The position numbers were made by a program, and so were the translations under genes. The notes beneath the pieces were generated by a model. That model did no database searches. It saw nothing but the letters and a program-made list of their open reading frames with translations, and was not told the origin of the DNA. 48,231 nucleotides of DNA from Kiritimatiellia bacterium (GTDB taxonomy: Bacteria > Verrucomicrobiota > Kiritimatiellia > RFP12 > UBA1067), in contig JAQIBS010000046.1 of NCBI GenBank assembly GCA_027858965.1, positions 1-48,231 of the forward strand. Direction: 5' to 3'. How positions within the stretch are numbered: position 1 is the stretch's first letter; each line of letters begins with the position of its first letter. Below are positions 15,644 through 23,445 of this stretch, one piece after another.

Positions 15644-15709
15644 TCGGTATCGGTATCGGTATCGGTATCGAAAATTAAACTCGAATAGCGATGCCGATTC
15701 CGATGCCGA
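15644..15709. repeat. tandem TCGGTA repeats forming an imperfect hairpin
   Basis: About four and a half copies of a 6-bp unit (TCGGTA, 15644-15670) are followed after 18 bp by a near-complementary arm (15689-15709, CGATGCCGATTCCGATG...). The stem is about 20 bp with G-T pairs. It lies 40 bp past the histidine kinase stop, so it may serve as its 3' structure. No U-tract follows. Confidence 0.6.
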
Positions 15710-15838
15710 AAGATAGATTTACTTTAAACTCAGATTTCAACAGCGGCAACCCGTCTACGCCCGCATTCGCAAGATTACACCATAACATGGCAGGTTGCCG
15801 AACTCCAAAGCATCCAGCGGAACCAACAATTTTCTTTC

Positions 15839-15881
15839 AAAACACGCAGTGTTTTTGCGTAATGCGGCGCAGCCGCATTAC
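15839..15881 (-). terminator. double hairpin after hydA (operon 2)
   Basis: Directly at the stop codon a perfect 10-bp stem (GTAATGCGGC / GCCGCATTAC, loop GCA) is followed on the minus strand by a second 7-bp stem (AAAACAC / GTGTTTT) that ends in TTTT. The position fits termination of the second hydrogenase operon. The short T-run makes it weaker than the terminator at 7859. Confidence 0.5.
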
Positions 15882-17806
15882 TATGAGATGTACTTCCCGC
15901 GTGCGGTATAACTTGTGTGAAGCAGCTTATGCGAGAGATGTCCGCAAGGTCCTTCCATAAGGAACTCGTTATATATCTGCAGTATTGCTGGATTCTCATG
16001 CGATTTCCGAACCTCGCAGGCTGAATCTTCAGCATAGATAGCTTCAGCCCGTTTTGCTCGAATTTCGGGAGTGGTCGGTATCGGCTGACCACCACCACCC
16101 AGACATCCACCGGGGCAAGCCATAAACTCAATAAAGTGGCACTCACTGAACTTGCCACCAGCCTTGATATCATCAAGAACCTTCTTGGCATTAGCGGTAC
16201 CGTGGGCCACAGCCACCTTCAGGGTTGCCCCTTTGAGCCAATCCCAGTTCGGTACGAGATGCGAAACAATTGACGGAACAGGGCCAACATTATCGATTTT
16301 CAGCTCAACATAACGAATGCCATCAAAACCGCGCACAGGCATAATATCCGCATGATCGAAAAGGTCTTCGACCTTACAGCCGACAACCAGCTCAATCACA
16401 GTTCTGAGCGCAGATTCCATCACACCACCTGTTGCACCAAAAATAACCCCCGATCCAGTTGCCGTTCCGAAAGGATCATCAAAATCGCTTTTCGGCATTG
16501 CCGGCAGATCGATTCCTGCTTCGGAGATCATCTTGCCCAGCTCACGGGTAGTCAGGCCATAGTCAACATCCTTAAACCCCGAGTCACACATCTCCGGCCG
16601 GTTGCACTCAAATTTCTTTGCAGAACAGGGCATAAGTGCAACAGTTACAATATTTTTCGGATCAATATTATGCATCTTGGCATAGTAGGTTTTAATGACA
16701 GCGCCAAACATCTGTTGAGGGCTCTTGGCCGTTGAAAGGTTCGGGATCATCTCCGGGTAAAAGTGCTCCAGGTATTTAACCCACCCTGGACTACAGCTTG
16801 TAAACTGCGGAAGAGCCACAGATTCATCTTTTTCAACAAGCGCTTTGTAGAGGCGTATCAAAAGCTCAGAACCTTCCTCTATAATTGTCAGGTCAGCGGT
16901 AAAGTTTGTATCAAACACCTTGTCAAAACCGCAGCGTCGCAGAGCTGTATTCATCTGATAGGTCATGGGTGTGCCAGGTTCGAGACCAAAGCATTCACCA
17001 ATGCCCGCACGCGGCGAAGGCGCTGTCTGAATGATCACATGCTTTGAAGGATCATCTATTGCAGCCCAAACCTCATCGGTTGGATCATTGGCCCGCAGCG
17101 CACCGGTGGGACAGCGATTGATGCACTGTCCGCAATTAATACAGACCACCTTGCCCAGAGGTTTATTAAGATAGGTCGAAATAATAGTCTTTTCACCTCG
17201 ATGAATCGCCTCGAGAACGCCGACCTCCTGTAGATCTATGCAGGTTCGAACGCAACGACGACAGAGCACACATTTATTCATGTCGCGCACAACCGAGTGG
17301 CTTGACCGGTCGATCTCATACATCGGTTTTTCAGGATGGCCAAAGCGGAAGTAATCCACTCCATACTCCTTGGCAAGGGACTGCAGTTCACAGTTATTAT
17401 TGCGGCCGCAGGCGTAACATTCACCGTAGTGATATTTAAGCATCAGGTCAATAATATGCCTGCGTGCACGACGCACTTTTGCAGTGTGTGTGCGAATCGA
17501 AATTGGAGCAGTAATTGGATATGCGCATGAAGCCTGCAACGTACGCATACCTTCGACTTCCACCAAGCACATACGACAGACACCTGCAATACAGAGGTCT
17601 TCATGATGACAGAGGGTAGGAATATGGACCCCCATCTCACGACAGGCCTCCAGTATAGTTGTTCCAAGAGGGACTTTCATCTTTTCACCATCAATCGTCA
17701 CACTGACGGTTCCACCGATTGCACCTTTAGGACCAGCTTCAATCTCTGAAGCTCGCTGTGAAGTCGGAGCACGGCTTATATTTTCAAAAATCGATTTTTC
17801 AGACAT
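15881..17806 (-). CDS. hydA: [FeFe] hydrogenase catalytic subunit HydA (operon 2)
   Basis: The protein is 641 aa, clearly paralogous to the HydA at 7915. After a 30-residue leader without cysteines it has the [2Fe-2S] domain (TLCHHEDLC, CRMCLVEVEG), the His-Cys3 site (HYGECYACGRNNNCEL), two [4Fe-4S] sites (CVLCRRCVRTC, CINCGQCINRCP), then the H-cluster motifs TSCSPGW, MPCSAKK and MACPGGCLGGGGQP. The tail with RKSHENP matches the other copy. ATG at 17806 has AAGGAG seven bases upstream. It too has Ser in place of the second Cys of TSCCP. It is the last gene of the operon regulator-hydC-hydB-hydA, 20 bp after hydB. Confidence 0.95.
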   Translation of the reverse strand: MSEKSIFENISRAPTSQRASEIEAGPKGAIGGTVSVTIDGEKMKVPLGTTILEACREMGVHIPTLCHHEDLCIAGVCRMCLVEVEGMRTLQASCAYPITAPISIRTHTAKVRRARRHIIDLMLKYHYGECYACGRNNNCELQSLAKEYGVDYFRFGHPEKPMYEIDRSSHSVVRDMNKCVLCRRCVRTCIDLQEVGVLEAIHRGEKTIISTYLNKPLGKVVCINCGQCINRCPTGALRANDPTDEVWAAIDDPSKHVIIQTAPSPRAGIGECFGLEPGTPMTYQMNTALRRCGFDKVFDTNFTADLTIIEEGSELLIRLYKALVEKDESVALPQFTSCSPGWVKYLEHFYPEMIPNLSTAKSPQQMFGAVIKTYYAKMHNIDPKNIVTVALMPCSAKKFECNRPEMCDSGFKDVDYGLTTRELGKMISEAGIDLPAMPKSDFDDPFGTATGSGVIFGATGGVMESALRTVIELVVGCKVEDLFDHADIMPVRGFDGIRYVELKIDNVGPVPSIVSHLVPNWDWLKGATLKVAVAHGTANAKKVLDDIKAGGKFSECHFIEFMACPGGCLGGGGQPIPTTPEIRAKRAEAIYAEDSACEVRKSHENPAILQIYNEFLMEGPCGHLSHKLLHTSYTARGKYIS

Positions 17807-17826
17807 TGTTTTTCTCCTTGCAAGGA

Positions 17827-19017
17827 TTATGCGTCACCAATGGCACGGCCCATGATCTCTTCTTTGAAATGTTTGACAATTGACAGAAAGGCATTGGCAC
17901 TGGATTGTCCCAATCCGCATTTACTGGCAATTTGTATAGTCTCACCCAGAGAGACCAGTTCCTTCAGGTATCCGGCACTGCAACGACCTTCGCGCAGCAT
18001 CTGAACCCCTTCCAGCAGGGTGGGATTACCATAACGGCAGGGTGTGCATTGTCCGCAACTCTCCTCAACCATAAATTCAAGGAAGTTCTGGGCAACGTCA
18101 AGCATATCTCGTCCCGGTCCAAATACAATTACCGATCCGCCAGTAGGAATATCCTCATAAGCGATCTTGCGATCAAACTCTATGGCAGGGACGCAACGTC
18201 CTGAAGCACCTCCAATCTGGACAGCCTTGGCATTTGACCCGCCGACTTCAACCAACAATTCAGCCACCGTGATCCCTAATGGAAGTTCGTAAACGCCCGG
18301 TTTATCGCAGTCCCCTGAAACGCTAAAGAGCTTTAAGCCCGTACTTTTTTCCGTTCCATGCTGGCTAAACCACTTTGAACCTTTGGAGAGAATGCATGAA
18401 ATCCACGCAAGACTCTCAACATTGTTTACTGCGGTCGAATGTCCATTGAAACCCGTATTAACAGGATAGGGCGGACGGTTACGGGGTTCACCGCGATGTC
18501 CTTCAAGCGATTCAATCAATGCGGTCTCTTCACCGCACACATAAGCACCACTACCCATCCTGATCTTAATATTAAAATCAAAACCTTTCACACCGCAGGC
18601 ATTTTCACCAAGCTTTTTATTTACACGCAAAGCTAAAAGCTGGGCTTCAAGTCCTTCACGCAGGTATGTATATTCACCACGTAGATATAAAATTCCTTCC
18701 GTAGCTTTAATCGCCATGGCGGCAATTATCATACCTTCAAAAACAAGATCTGCAAAGTCAGTCAGAATCACGCGGTCTTTAAAAGTACCGGGTTCACCCT
18801 CATCGGCATTACAGATAATATATTTCAATGGATCCTTGGCTGCTGCACAAAGATTCCACTTCACTCCTGCAGGAAATCCGGCACCTCCACGGCCCTTGAT
18901 TCCTGAGTCGGTGACTTCCCGGATGATTCCAGCCTGTCCCAACTCCATAGCACGCTTGAGCCCAGCCCAGGGTTCAATCGTCTCAAATGTAAGATTTCTG
19001 CATGTTGAGGTAATCAT
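17827..19017 (-). CDS. hydB: minimal NuoF-like hydrogenase subunit HydB (operon 2)
   Basis: The protein is 396 aa and consists only of the NuoF core: FMN loop GRGGAGFP (43-49), GSGAYVCGEETAL, and the cluster motif ESCGQCTPC near the end. It lacks both the N-terminal thioredoxin-like domain and any C-terminal ferredoxin or GltD part. HydB proteins of this short form are known from NADH-dependent, non-bifurcating hydrogenases such as Hyd1ABC of Syntrophomonas wolfei, so this complex may be of that type (inference). ATG at 19017 has GGAG eight bases upstream and starts 2 bp after the hydC stop. The longer frame to 19071 overlaps hydC and is unlikely. Confidence 0.93.
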   Translation of the reverse strand: MITSTCRNLTFETIEPWAGLKRAMELGQAGIIREVTDSGIKGRGGAGFPAGVKWNLCAAAKDPLKYIICNADEGEPGTFKDRVILTDFADLVFEGMIIAAMAIKATEGILYLRGEYTYLREGLEAQLLALRVNKKLGENACGVKGFDFNIKIRMGSGAYVCGEETALIESLEGHRGEPRNRPPYPVNTGFNGHSTAVNNVESLAWISCILSKGSKWFSQHGTEKSTGLKLFSVSGDCDKPGVYELPLGITVAELLVEVGGSNAKAVQIGGASGRCVPAIEFDRKIAYEDIPTGGSVIVFGPGRDMLDVAQNFLEFMVEESCGQCTPCRYGNPTLLEGVQMLREGRCSAGYLKELVSLGETIQIASKCGLGQSSANAFLSIVKHFKEEIMGRAIGDA

Positions 19018-19019
19018 GA

Positions 19020-19538
19020 TTATTGCTCCATGGGTTGTTGGGTTGCATGCAGGCCAAAGACCTGGCGACATCCGACGATGATCTGATTGACCATCTCAGG
19101 CGTAACACGGGTATAGACGTGATCATTGACCAACAATGCAGGCCCCTGGTCACACATTCCAATACAGTTTGCATATTCAAGGGTGAATTTTCCGTCGGGA
19201 GTTGTCTCTCCGAACTGAATACCCAGATCATTGCAGAGCTGACGGGCAACGCGGTCCTTATTCGCCATATCACAACACAGCGTCCTGCATAAGCGAATCA
19301 CAAAACGCCCCTTGGGTTTAAAATCCAGAAAACTATAGAAGGAAACAACTGCATGAACTTCTACCGGATGAATATCCAGCAAATCAGCGATAACCTGAAT
19401 AGCATAATCGCTAATACGATAATACTTTCGCTGGACCTCCTGCAGTATCGGCATCAAGGAACTACGTTCAGTTCCCAACCTCTCCACAAGCTCTTCAAGT
19501 TCACTTCGCAACCGTTCCTGCTGTGTCATCAGGTTCAT
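19020..19538 (-). CDS. hydC: HydC (NuoE-like) hydrogenase subunit, operon 2
   Basis: The protein is 172 aa, NuoE-type. The N-terminal helical part (MPILQEVQRKYYRISDYAI) and the VVSFYSF segment are typical. The [2Fe-2S] ligands are expected in LCRTLCCDMANKD and NCIGMCDQGP. The first motif is RTLCC rather than the common GTxC, so it is slightly unusual. It overlaps the response-regulator gene by 4 bp and hydB follows after 2 bp, so all are translationally coupled. Confidence 0.92.
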   Translation of the reverse strand: MNLMTQQERLRSELEELVERLGTERSSLMPILQEVQRKYYRISDYAIQVIADLLDIHPVEVHAVVSFYSFLDFKPKGRFVIRLCRTLCCDMANKDRVARQLCNDLGIQFGETTPDGKFTLEYANCIGMCDQGPALLVNDHVYTRVTPEMVNQIIVGCRQVFGLHATQQPMEQ

Positions 19539-19918
19539 GATTCACCTCCCTTTTTGAGAAGTTCTGCGACCTTCCTGACCAGCGTTGCCGGCTCAATCGG
19601 TTTTTCACAGAAAGCTGCCACAGGAACAACCTCATCATCTGCACCCAGTTCCAGTCCAATGACCTTATTAACGCTAGTCAGCATAAGGATCGGGGTTTTA
19701 TTCCCTTCAAAATGCAGCATCTGCGCCATAACGATGCCATCATCCGGCTGATCCATCATCACATCCAGGATAATCAGATCAGGTTTGGCATCAGCACACT
19801 GCGCCATGCCATCGACCCTGTTATTTGCTTCAAAGACATCGTAGCCCTCACGTTCGAGAACCAGTCGACAAGCTTCCACCACATCAGGATCATCATCCAC
19901 AACAAGAATACGAGGCAT
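19535..19918 (-). CDS. single-domain response regulator (CheY-like)
   Basis: The protein is 127 aa: one receiver domain, no output domain. The acidic triad DDD (8-10), phospho-acceptor Asp52 in LIILDVMM, Thr/Ser in MLTS and Lys106 in CEKP are all present. ATG at 19918 has AAAGGAAA upstream. The GTG at 19933 is less likely. It is the first gene of the second hydrogenase operon and overlaps hydC by 4 bp, which is unusual for a hydrogenase operon. Without a DNA-binding domain it must act by protein contact, possibly in a relay with the kinase at 14311 (inference). Confidence 0.9.
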   Translation of the reverse strand: MPRILVVDDDPDVVEACRLVLEREGYDVFEANNRVDGMAQCADAKPDLIILDVMMDQPDDGIVMAQMLHFEGNKTPILMLTSVNKVIGLELGADDEVVPVAAFCEKPIEPATLVRKVAELLKKGGES

Positions 19919-20304
19919 AATATTTCCTTTCACATCGGCATTAGCCCGGATGTTGCACGAAAATCATCACGAAACGAATCAAAGCGTTGAACCCTGAAGG
20001 GTGTCATATGTAAAAAAGCATTTTCATGCAATGTTCGGGTAAGTATTAAAAGAACACGATAAGAGAAGCTAAAGAAGGGGCTGACTTTTCGTGCTCGGTT
20101 CAATCATCCGGCCATACGCCTACCGAATGAACTCTCCCTTTGAAATGCGACATGGATATCACATCACATTTATATGTTTAATTATTATGTTCAATAAGTC
20201 AATCGTAAAAACTACATATCTAACGATTAAATGCAGATATTGTTCCTCCCAAACAAAAAAGGCCCGCCAGCGGCGAGCCTTTCTTAGATAATGCAAAGAA
20301 GTTC
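19919..20304. other. 386-bp intergenic region upstream of the second hydrogenase operon
   Basis: It should hold the promoter of the regulator-hydCBA operon. A weak pair TTGCAT and TATGAC, 17 bp apart on the minus strand near 20008-20036, is the best candidate. A short inverted repeat ACCCT/AGGGT lies at 19991-20002. The right end holds the terminator at 20251. No gene is seen. Confidence 0.4.
20251..20281 (-). terminator. intrinsic terminator
   Basis: A 10-bp stem with one mismatch (AAGGCCCGCC / GGCGAGCCTT, loop AGC) is followed on the minus strand by TTTTTTGTTT. It lies 24 bp past the end of the GH97 remnant and would have served that gene. Confidence 0.72.
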
Positions 20305-20692
20305 TTAACGCCAAAAGATAAAAAAGCGTTTAGCAGGCTGCGGCCATGAGCACCACAGAATGATTCCACCCCCCCGTTCATTGGCATAATTTATCAACTG
20401 AGGCACATCAACATCAGGATGAATCTCCATAATCTTAAGTTTGACCGACCAACCTTCATCGAAGATGACATACTTAATCTTATTCTGTTTAGCAAAGTCG
20501 ATGTAAAATTTATAGGTTTCGGTATTGCAACCGGCACGGAAATCCACACCGGAAACATTCCAGTCATTCCACCAGTCCCAGGCAACCTTACCGGGTTTAA
20601 TCCATTGGCACTCGCCCTTAAGCTCCTGAGGAGCGGCAGATAAACCAGGCGTTCTTTATCCGGTGCAATCTGAGAGACTTTGGACTTCTCAT
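20305..20692 (-). pseudogene. remnant of a glycoside hydrolase family 97 gene
   Basis: The minus strand encodes IKPGKVAWDWWNDWNVSGVD, FRAGCNTETYKFYIDFA, KYVIFDEGWS and a GGIILW end, the central part of GH97 alpha-glucosidases/galactosidases of the SusB type. Upstream, in another frame, IAPDKERLVYL continues the match, so there is a frameshift near 20640. The N-terminal domain and everything after IILW are missing, and the frame ends with unrelated residues at 20305. This is about one fifth of a normal gene of 650 aa or more. The family call is by motif memory but several motifs agree. Confidence 0.75.
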
Positions 20693-20973
20693 AAATTCTA
20701 AAACAATAAGCTCATATAGTATACAATAAGGACGTTGCCCACAACCCAATATCCAATATTCAACATGAGATCCGAGCTTGCGAGAAAGGCTGCTCCGCAG
20801 GAGCGGCAATGGAGCCCGCAGGGCGGAATGGCAATATTCAATATCCAAGGCGAGAGCCGCTTCGCTCCTTTCGGCTCCCGTCGCCACCGCTGGATTAACA
20901 GCACCAACTAAAAACTACAGAGGATTAAATACACGCTTTGTGTCTTTACCTGTTCAGTTGGATATTCAGAAAA
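20693..20973. repeat. intergenic dispersed-repeat cluster
   Basis: CCAATATCCAATATTC-like stretches occur at about 20750 and 20840, with a GC-rich hairpin between them (GCTGCTCC / GGAGCGGC near 20798). Related text in the opposite orientation occurs at 45784-45825. The open frames here are translations of this repeat and not genes. Confidence 0.5.
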
Positions 20974-22197
20974 CTATTTACCGACGTCAAATGCCGCGAG
21001 GCCTTTACCGTGACGCAGATAGAGCTTTCCAATAGCAACCACAGGCGATGACCAATGCTGGTCATTGCCATAATCAATCTTGAAAGACCCTTTGACCTCA
21101 TATGTATCAGCATTCACCTTTAGCAGCAAAACGGTACCACCCGTGGCATCATAAGTTATCATCATGCCATCAGCCAGGATACAGAAAGTTGTTTTCTTAG
21201 CTTCCTTGACCTTGTATACAGCGCGTCCATCTTCCGGGTCAAAGCACCAAAGGGTTCCCCCACCCGCTGAGAAGATGCGCCCCTGATAGAAGGCAGCTCC
21301 CTGAAAATGATTATCGCACTTCTTTTCGAACCAGAGCTGTTTCACTTCGGAGCCCTTCACTTCAAAGACTTCTGAGCCGTGCTTGTAACCCTGAGAGACA
21401 TAAATACGATCCTGACCGCAAAGGAGGGGTGTATTTGGACAAATTGACTTGGTCGTCAGACATTTATATTTCCAGATCAACTTACCTGTCTGCGAATCAA
21501 GACCGACCGTATGCTTGGCAAGATTGGTAACCAACTGTTGACGACCGTTAATATTCATCAGGGCTGGCGAGCAGTAGCCACTCAGTTCCTTGACATCGCT
21601 GCACTTCCAGACAGTTTTACCGTCTCTGATATCCAGGGCTGCCACGGCATTCTTGCCACCAGGCTGGCATATGATTTTTCCATCATAGATCAGAGGACAC
21701 TCCGCCAACCCGAATTTAATATTACGGCCACCGAACCTCTGAAGCGCATCCACCTTCCAAAGAATCTTTCCATTGATAGCATCCAGACAGACAACCTCAC
21801 ACACACCGCTGATCAGGTAGAGTTTACCCTCAAGATATGTAGGGGTTGTTCGGGCTCTCTCAAAATTCTTACCCCACTCCGGACCGTACTCTGTTTTCCA
21901 GAGTGTCTTTCCATCCCCCGCATTCAGACAGAATATCCACCCCCGACGGTTCTTCTTACTACCTGTGCTTCCGGTAATATAGATTTTTCCATCCACAACC
22001 AGCGGAGATGAGTAACCATCGCACTCAATATCCACCTGCCACAGCTGCTGCGGCCCGGCGGCAGGCCAACTATTCTGAACCTTCTCATCCAGAATCAGCA
22101 GATCGCGGTTACTCCCCCGCCACTGCGTCCAGTTACCGGCGAAAACTGAAATTGAAAATACCGGAACAAAAAATACATATAAAAAATCAATTTTCAT
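20974..22197 (-). CDS. exported PQQ-type beta-propeller protein
   Basis: The protein is 407 aa with an N-terminal signal peptide (KIDFLYVFFVPVFSISVFAG). The mature part starts with WTQWRGSNRD, the hallmark of PQQ-binding-like propeller proteins. Repeated blades contain the W-motif end GKTLWK, GKILWK, GKTVWK and GKLIWK, each after a strand such as VVCLDAING. Catalytic residues of true quinoprotein dehydrogenases were not found, so a scaffold or binding role is more likely. ATG at 22197 has GGAG six bases upstream. The longer frame to 22245 has no such site. It stands between gene debris and the next membrane protein. Confidence 0.88.
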   Translation of the reverse strand: MKIDFLYVFFVPVFSISVFAGNWTQWRGSNRDLLILDEKVQNSWPAAGPQQLWQVDIECDGYSSPLVVDGKIYITGSTGSKKNRRGWIFCLNAGDGKTLWKTEYGPEWGKNFERARTTPTYLEGKLYLISGVCEVVCLDAINGKILWKVDALQRFGGRNIKFGLAECPLIYDGKIICQPGGKNAVAALDIRDGKTVWKCSDVKELSGYCSPALMNINGRQQLVTNLAKHTVGLDSQTGKLIWKYKCLTTKSICPNTPLLCGQDRIYVSQGYKHGSEVFEVKGSEVKQLWFEKKCDNHFQGAAFYQGRIFSAGGGTLWCFDPEDGRAVYKVKEAKKTTFCILADGMMITYDATGGTVLLLKVNADTYEVKGSFKIDYGNDQHWSSPVVAIGKLYLRHGKGLAAFDVGK

Positions 22198-22241
22198 TTT
22201 GTACTCCAAATATACGTTAATCAATGTAAACTTAGATTGTA

Positions 22242-22829
22242 TCACTCAGGAGGTAACAACTTATTGACATGAAAGCTATCAATAAGGCTCTCTATCTTAT
22301 ATTTAAAGACAGAAACGTAATTGCCCGATTTTATAGAAAACCGATATCCAGAATAATAATCCGGTAATCCAGTCATTATATTACGATGTCGTGAGGCATC
22401 AGTTACCTCTGAATCTGTAATACAGAAGTGACCATGTAAGTCAGACAACAATAATAGATCCTGATATATATCCCATAACTTTTCTATAGATGAAGTCGAA
22501 TATGCCGAGGGCAACGCCTCTGCATTAGAGTGCCAAATATTTGCCCCAATTCTTGGAAAAGGCAGATCTGCGATAATTTGCCCTAAACGAAACTCTACAA
22601 TTTCCCCTTCTTCTGACACCCACTCTTTCTTTCGCTCGACAATCTGGCTCCAGAAGATTTCAAGTGCTGACACATTACTGCTAATTTCAAGCTGAATTAG
22701 ATGCCGCAGAGTTTTCTTGGCATTCTTCCTTTTAGACAAACTCTGAATCAGTTGATAAACAGTGCTCAACAAGAAACCAAGCACAACACCTGCCAAACTT
22801 GTAATAGTACTAAGAACCTCAGGTTTCAT
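22242..22829 (-). CDS. membrane-anchored hypothetical protein
   Basis: The protein is 195 aa. Residues 8-28 (ITSLAGVVLGFLLSTVYQLI) form one membrane segment, followed by a basic stretch SKRKNAKK, so the rest is probably cytoplasmic. The remainder is mostly helical with no recognised motif. ATG at 22829 has GGGAG nine bases upstream. It starts 15 bp after the VPEP protein gene on the same strand. Base composition is AT-rich, as in the next two genes. Confidence 0.7.
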   Translation of the reverse strand: MKPEVLSTITSLAGVVLGFLLSTVYQLIQSLSKRKNAKKTLRHLIQLEISSNVSALEIFWSQIVERKKEWVSEEGEIVEFRLGQIIADLPFPRIGANIWHSNAEALPSAYSTSSIEKLWDIYQDLLLLSDLHGHFCITDSEVTDASRHRNIMTGLPDYYSGYRFSIKSGNYVSVFKYKIESLIDSFHVNKLLPPE

Positions 22830-22844
22830 GACAAATCACTCCCT

Positions 22845-23426
22845 TCAACAACGCCGCCTAATAAAAAGTAACAAAGCTCCAGCCAAAAGCAATCCAGCCG
22901 ATGCAGGTTCAGGAACTGCAGTATATGTTCCCGCATAAATACCGACACCTGTTGTTTCTGCTGCACTGTCCAACAAATCCAATTCAGTTCCATTCCATAC
23001 AAGCGATGCCCAGCCGTATTCGCCATTATAACCACCAGCTGCACCAACATAATAGCCAATGTAAAAAATTTGGTTAATCACCATGTCGATAGTTCCAAGC
23101 TCAGGTATAAATGCATTCATAAATGGTTCTGTCGCATTCACTGCGTCTCCATCTACTGCAGTTCCTGACATAGTTTCAAACCAGATATGACCAACACCCG
23201 TCGTATAGTTGTATGATTCTAATGATCCAAATGTCCCTCCACCATGAACCAGAGTCATCAAAAGGCCAGCTCCTACACCGGACTGAGTCTCTGTCCCAAT
23301 AGAATAGTCCCAAACATCATTTTGAAAAAGCCCAACCGAATCCCAAACTACATTAGCAGCATGGGAACTGCAATGAACCGTAAAGCAGACAACTATTATT
23401 AATAAAAATAAGTTGCAGTTTTTCAT
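22845..23426 (-). CDS. exported protein with VPEP C-terminal sorting signal
   Basis: The protein is 193 aa. A signal peptide (NLFLLIIVVCFTVHCSSHAA) is followed by a Gly/Tyr/Ser-rich beta region with one repeated theme (GVGHIWFE, GVGIYAG). The end is VPEPAS, a hydrophobic helix, and RRR, the PEP-CTERM type signal recognised by exosortase and found with exopolysaccharide export. ATG at 23426 has GGAG seven bases upstream. The longer frame from 23453 overlaps the end of the giant protein gene. The function of the mature part is unknown. Confidence 0.85.
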   Translation of the reverse strand: MKNCNLFLLIIVVCFTVHCSSHAANVVWDSVGLFQNDVWDYSIGTETQSGVGAGLLMTLVHGGGTFGSLESYNYTTGVGHIWFETMSGTAVDGDAVNATEPFMNAFIPELGTIDMVINQIFYIGYYVGAAGGYNGEYGWASLVWNGTELDLLDSAAETTGVGIYAGTYTAVPEPASAGLLLAGALLLFIRRRC

Positions 23427-23445
23427 CCTTAATCTCCATTCGTTT

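Noticed and set aside
15644..15709. CRISPR-like array
   Set aside because: The repeat unit is 6 bp with no spacers. It is a simple tandem repeat.
20618..20907. Overlapping small frames in the repeat region
   Set aside because: They are translations of the GC-rich hairpin and the ATATTGG repeats, with no start signals.
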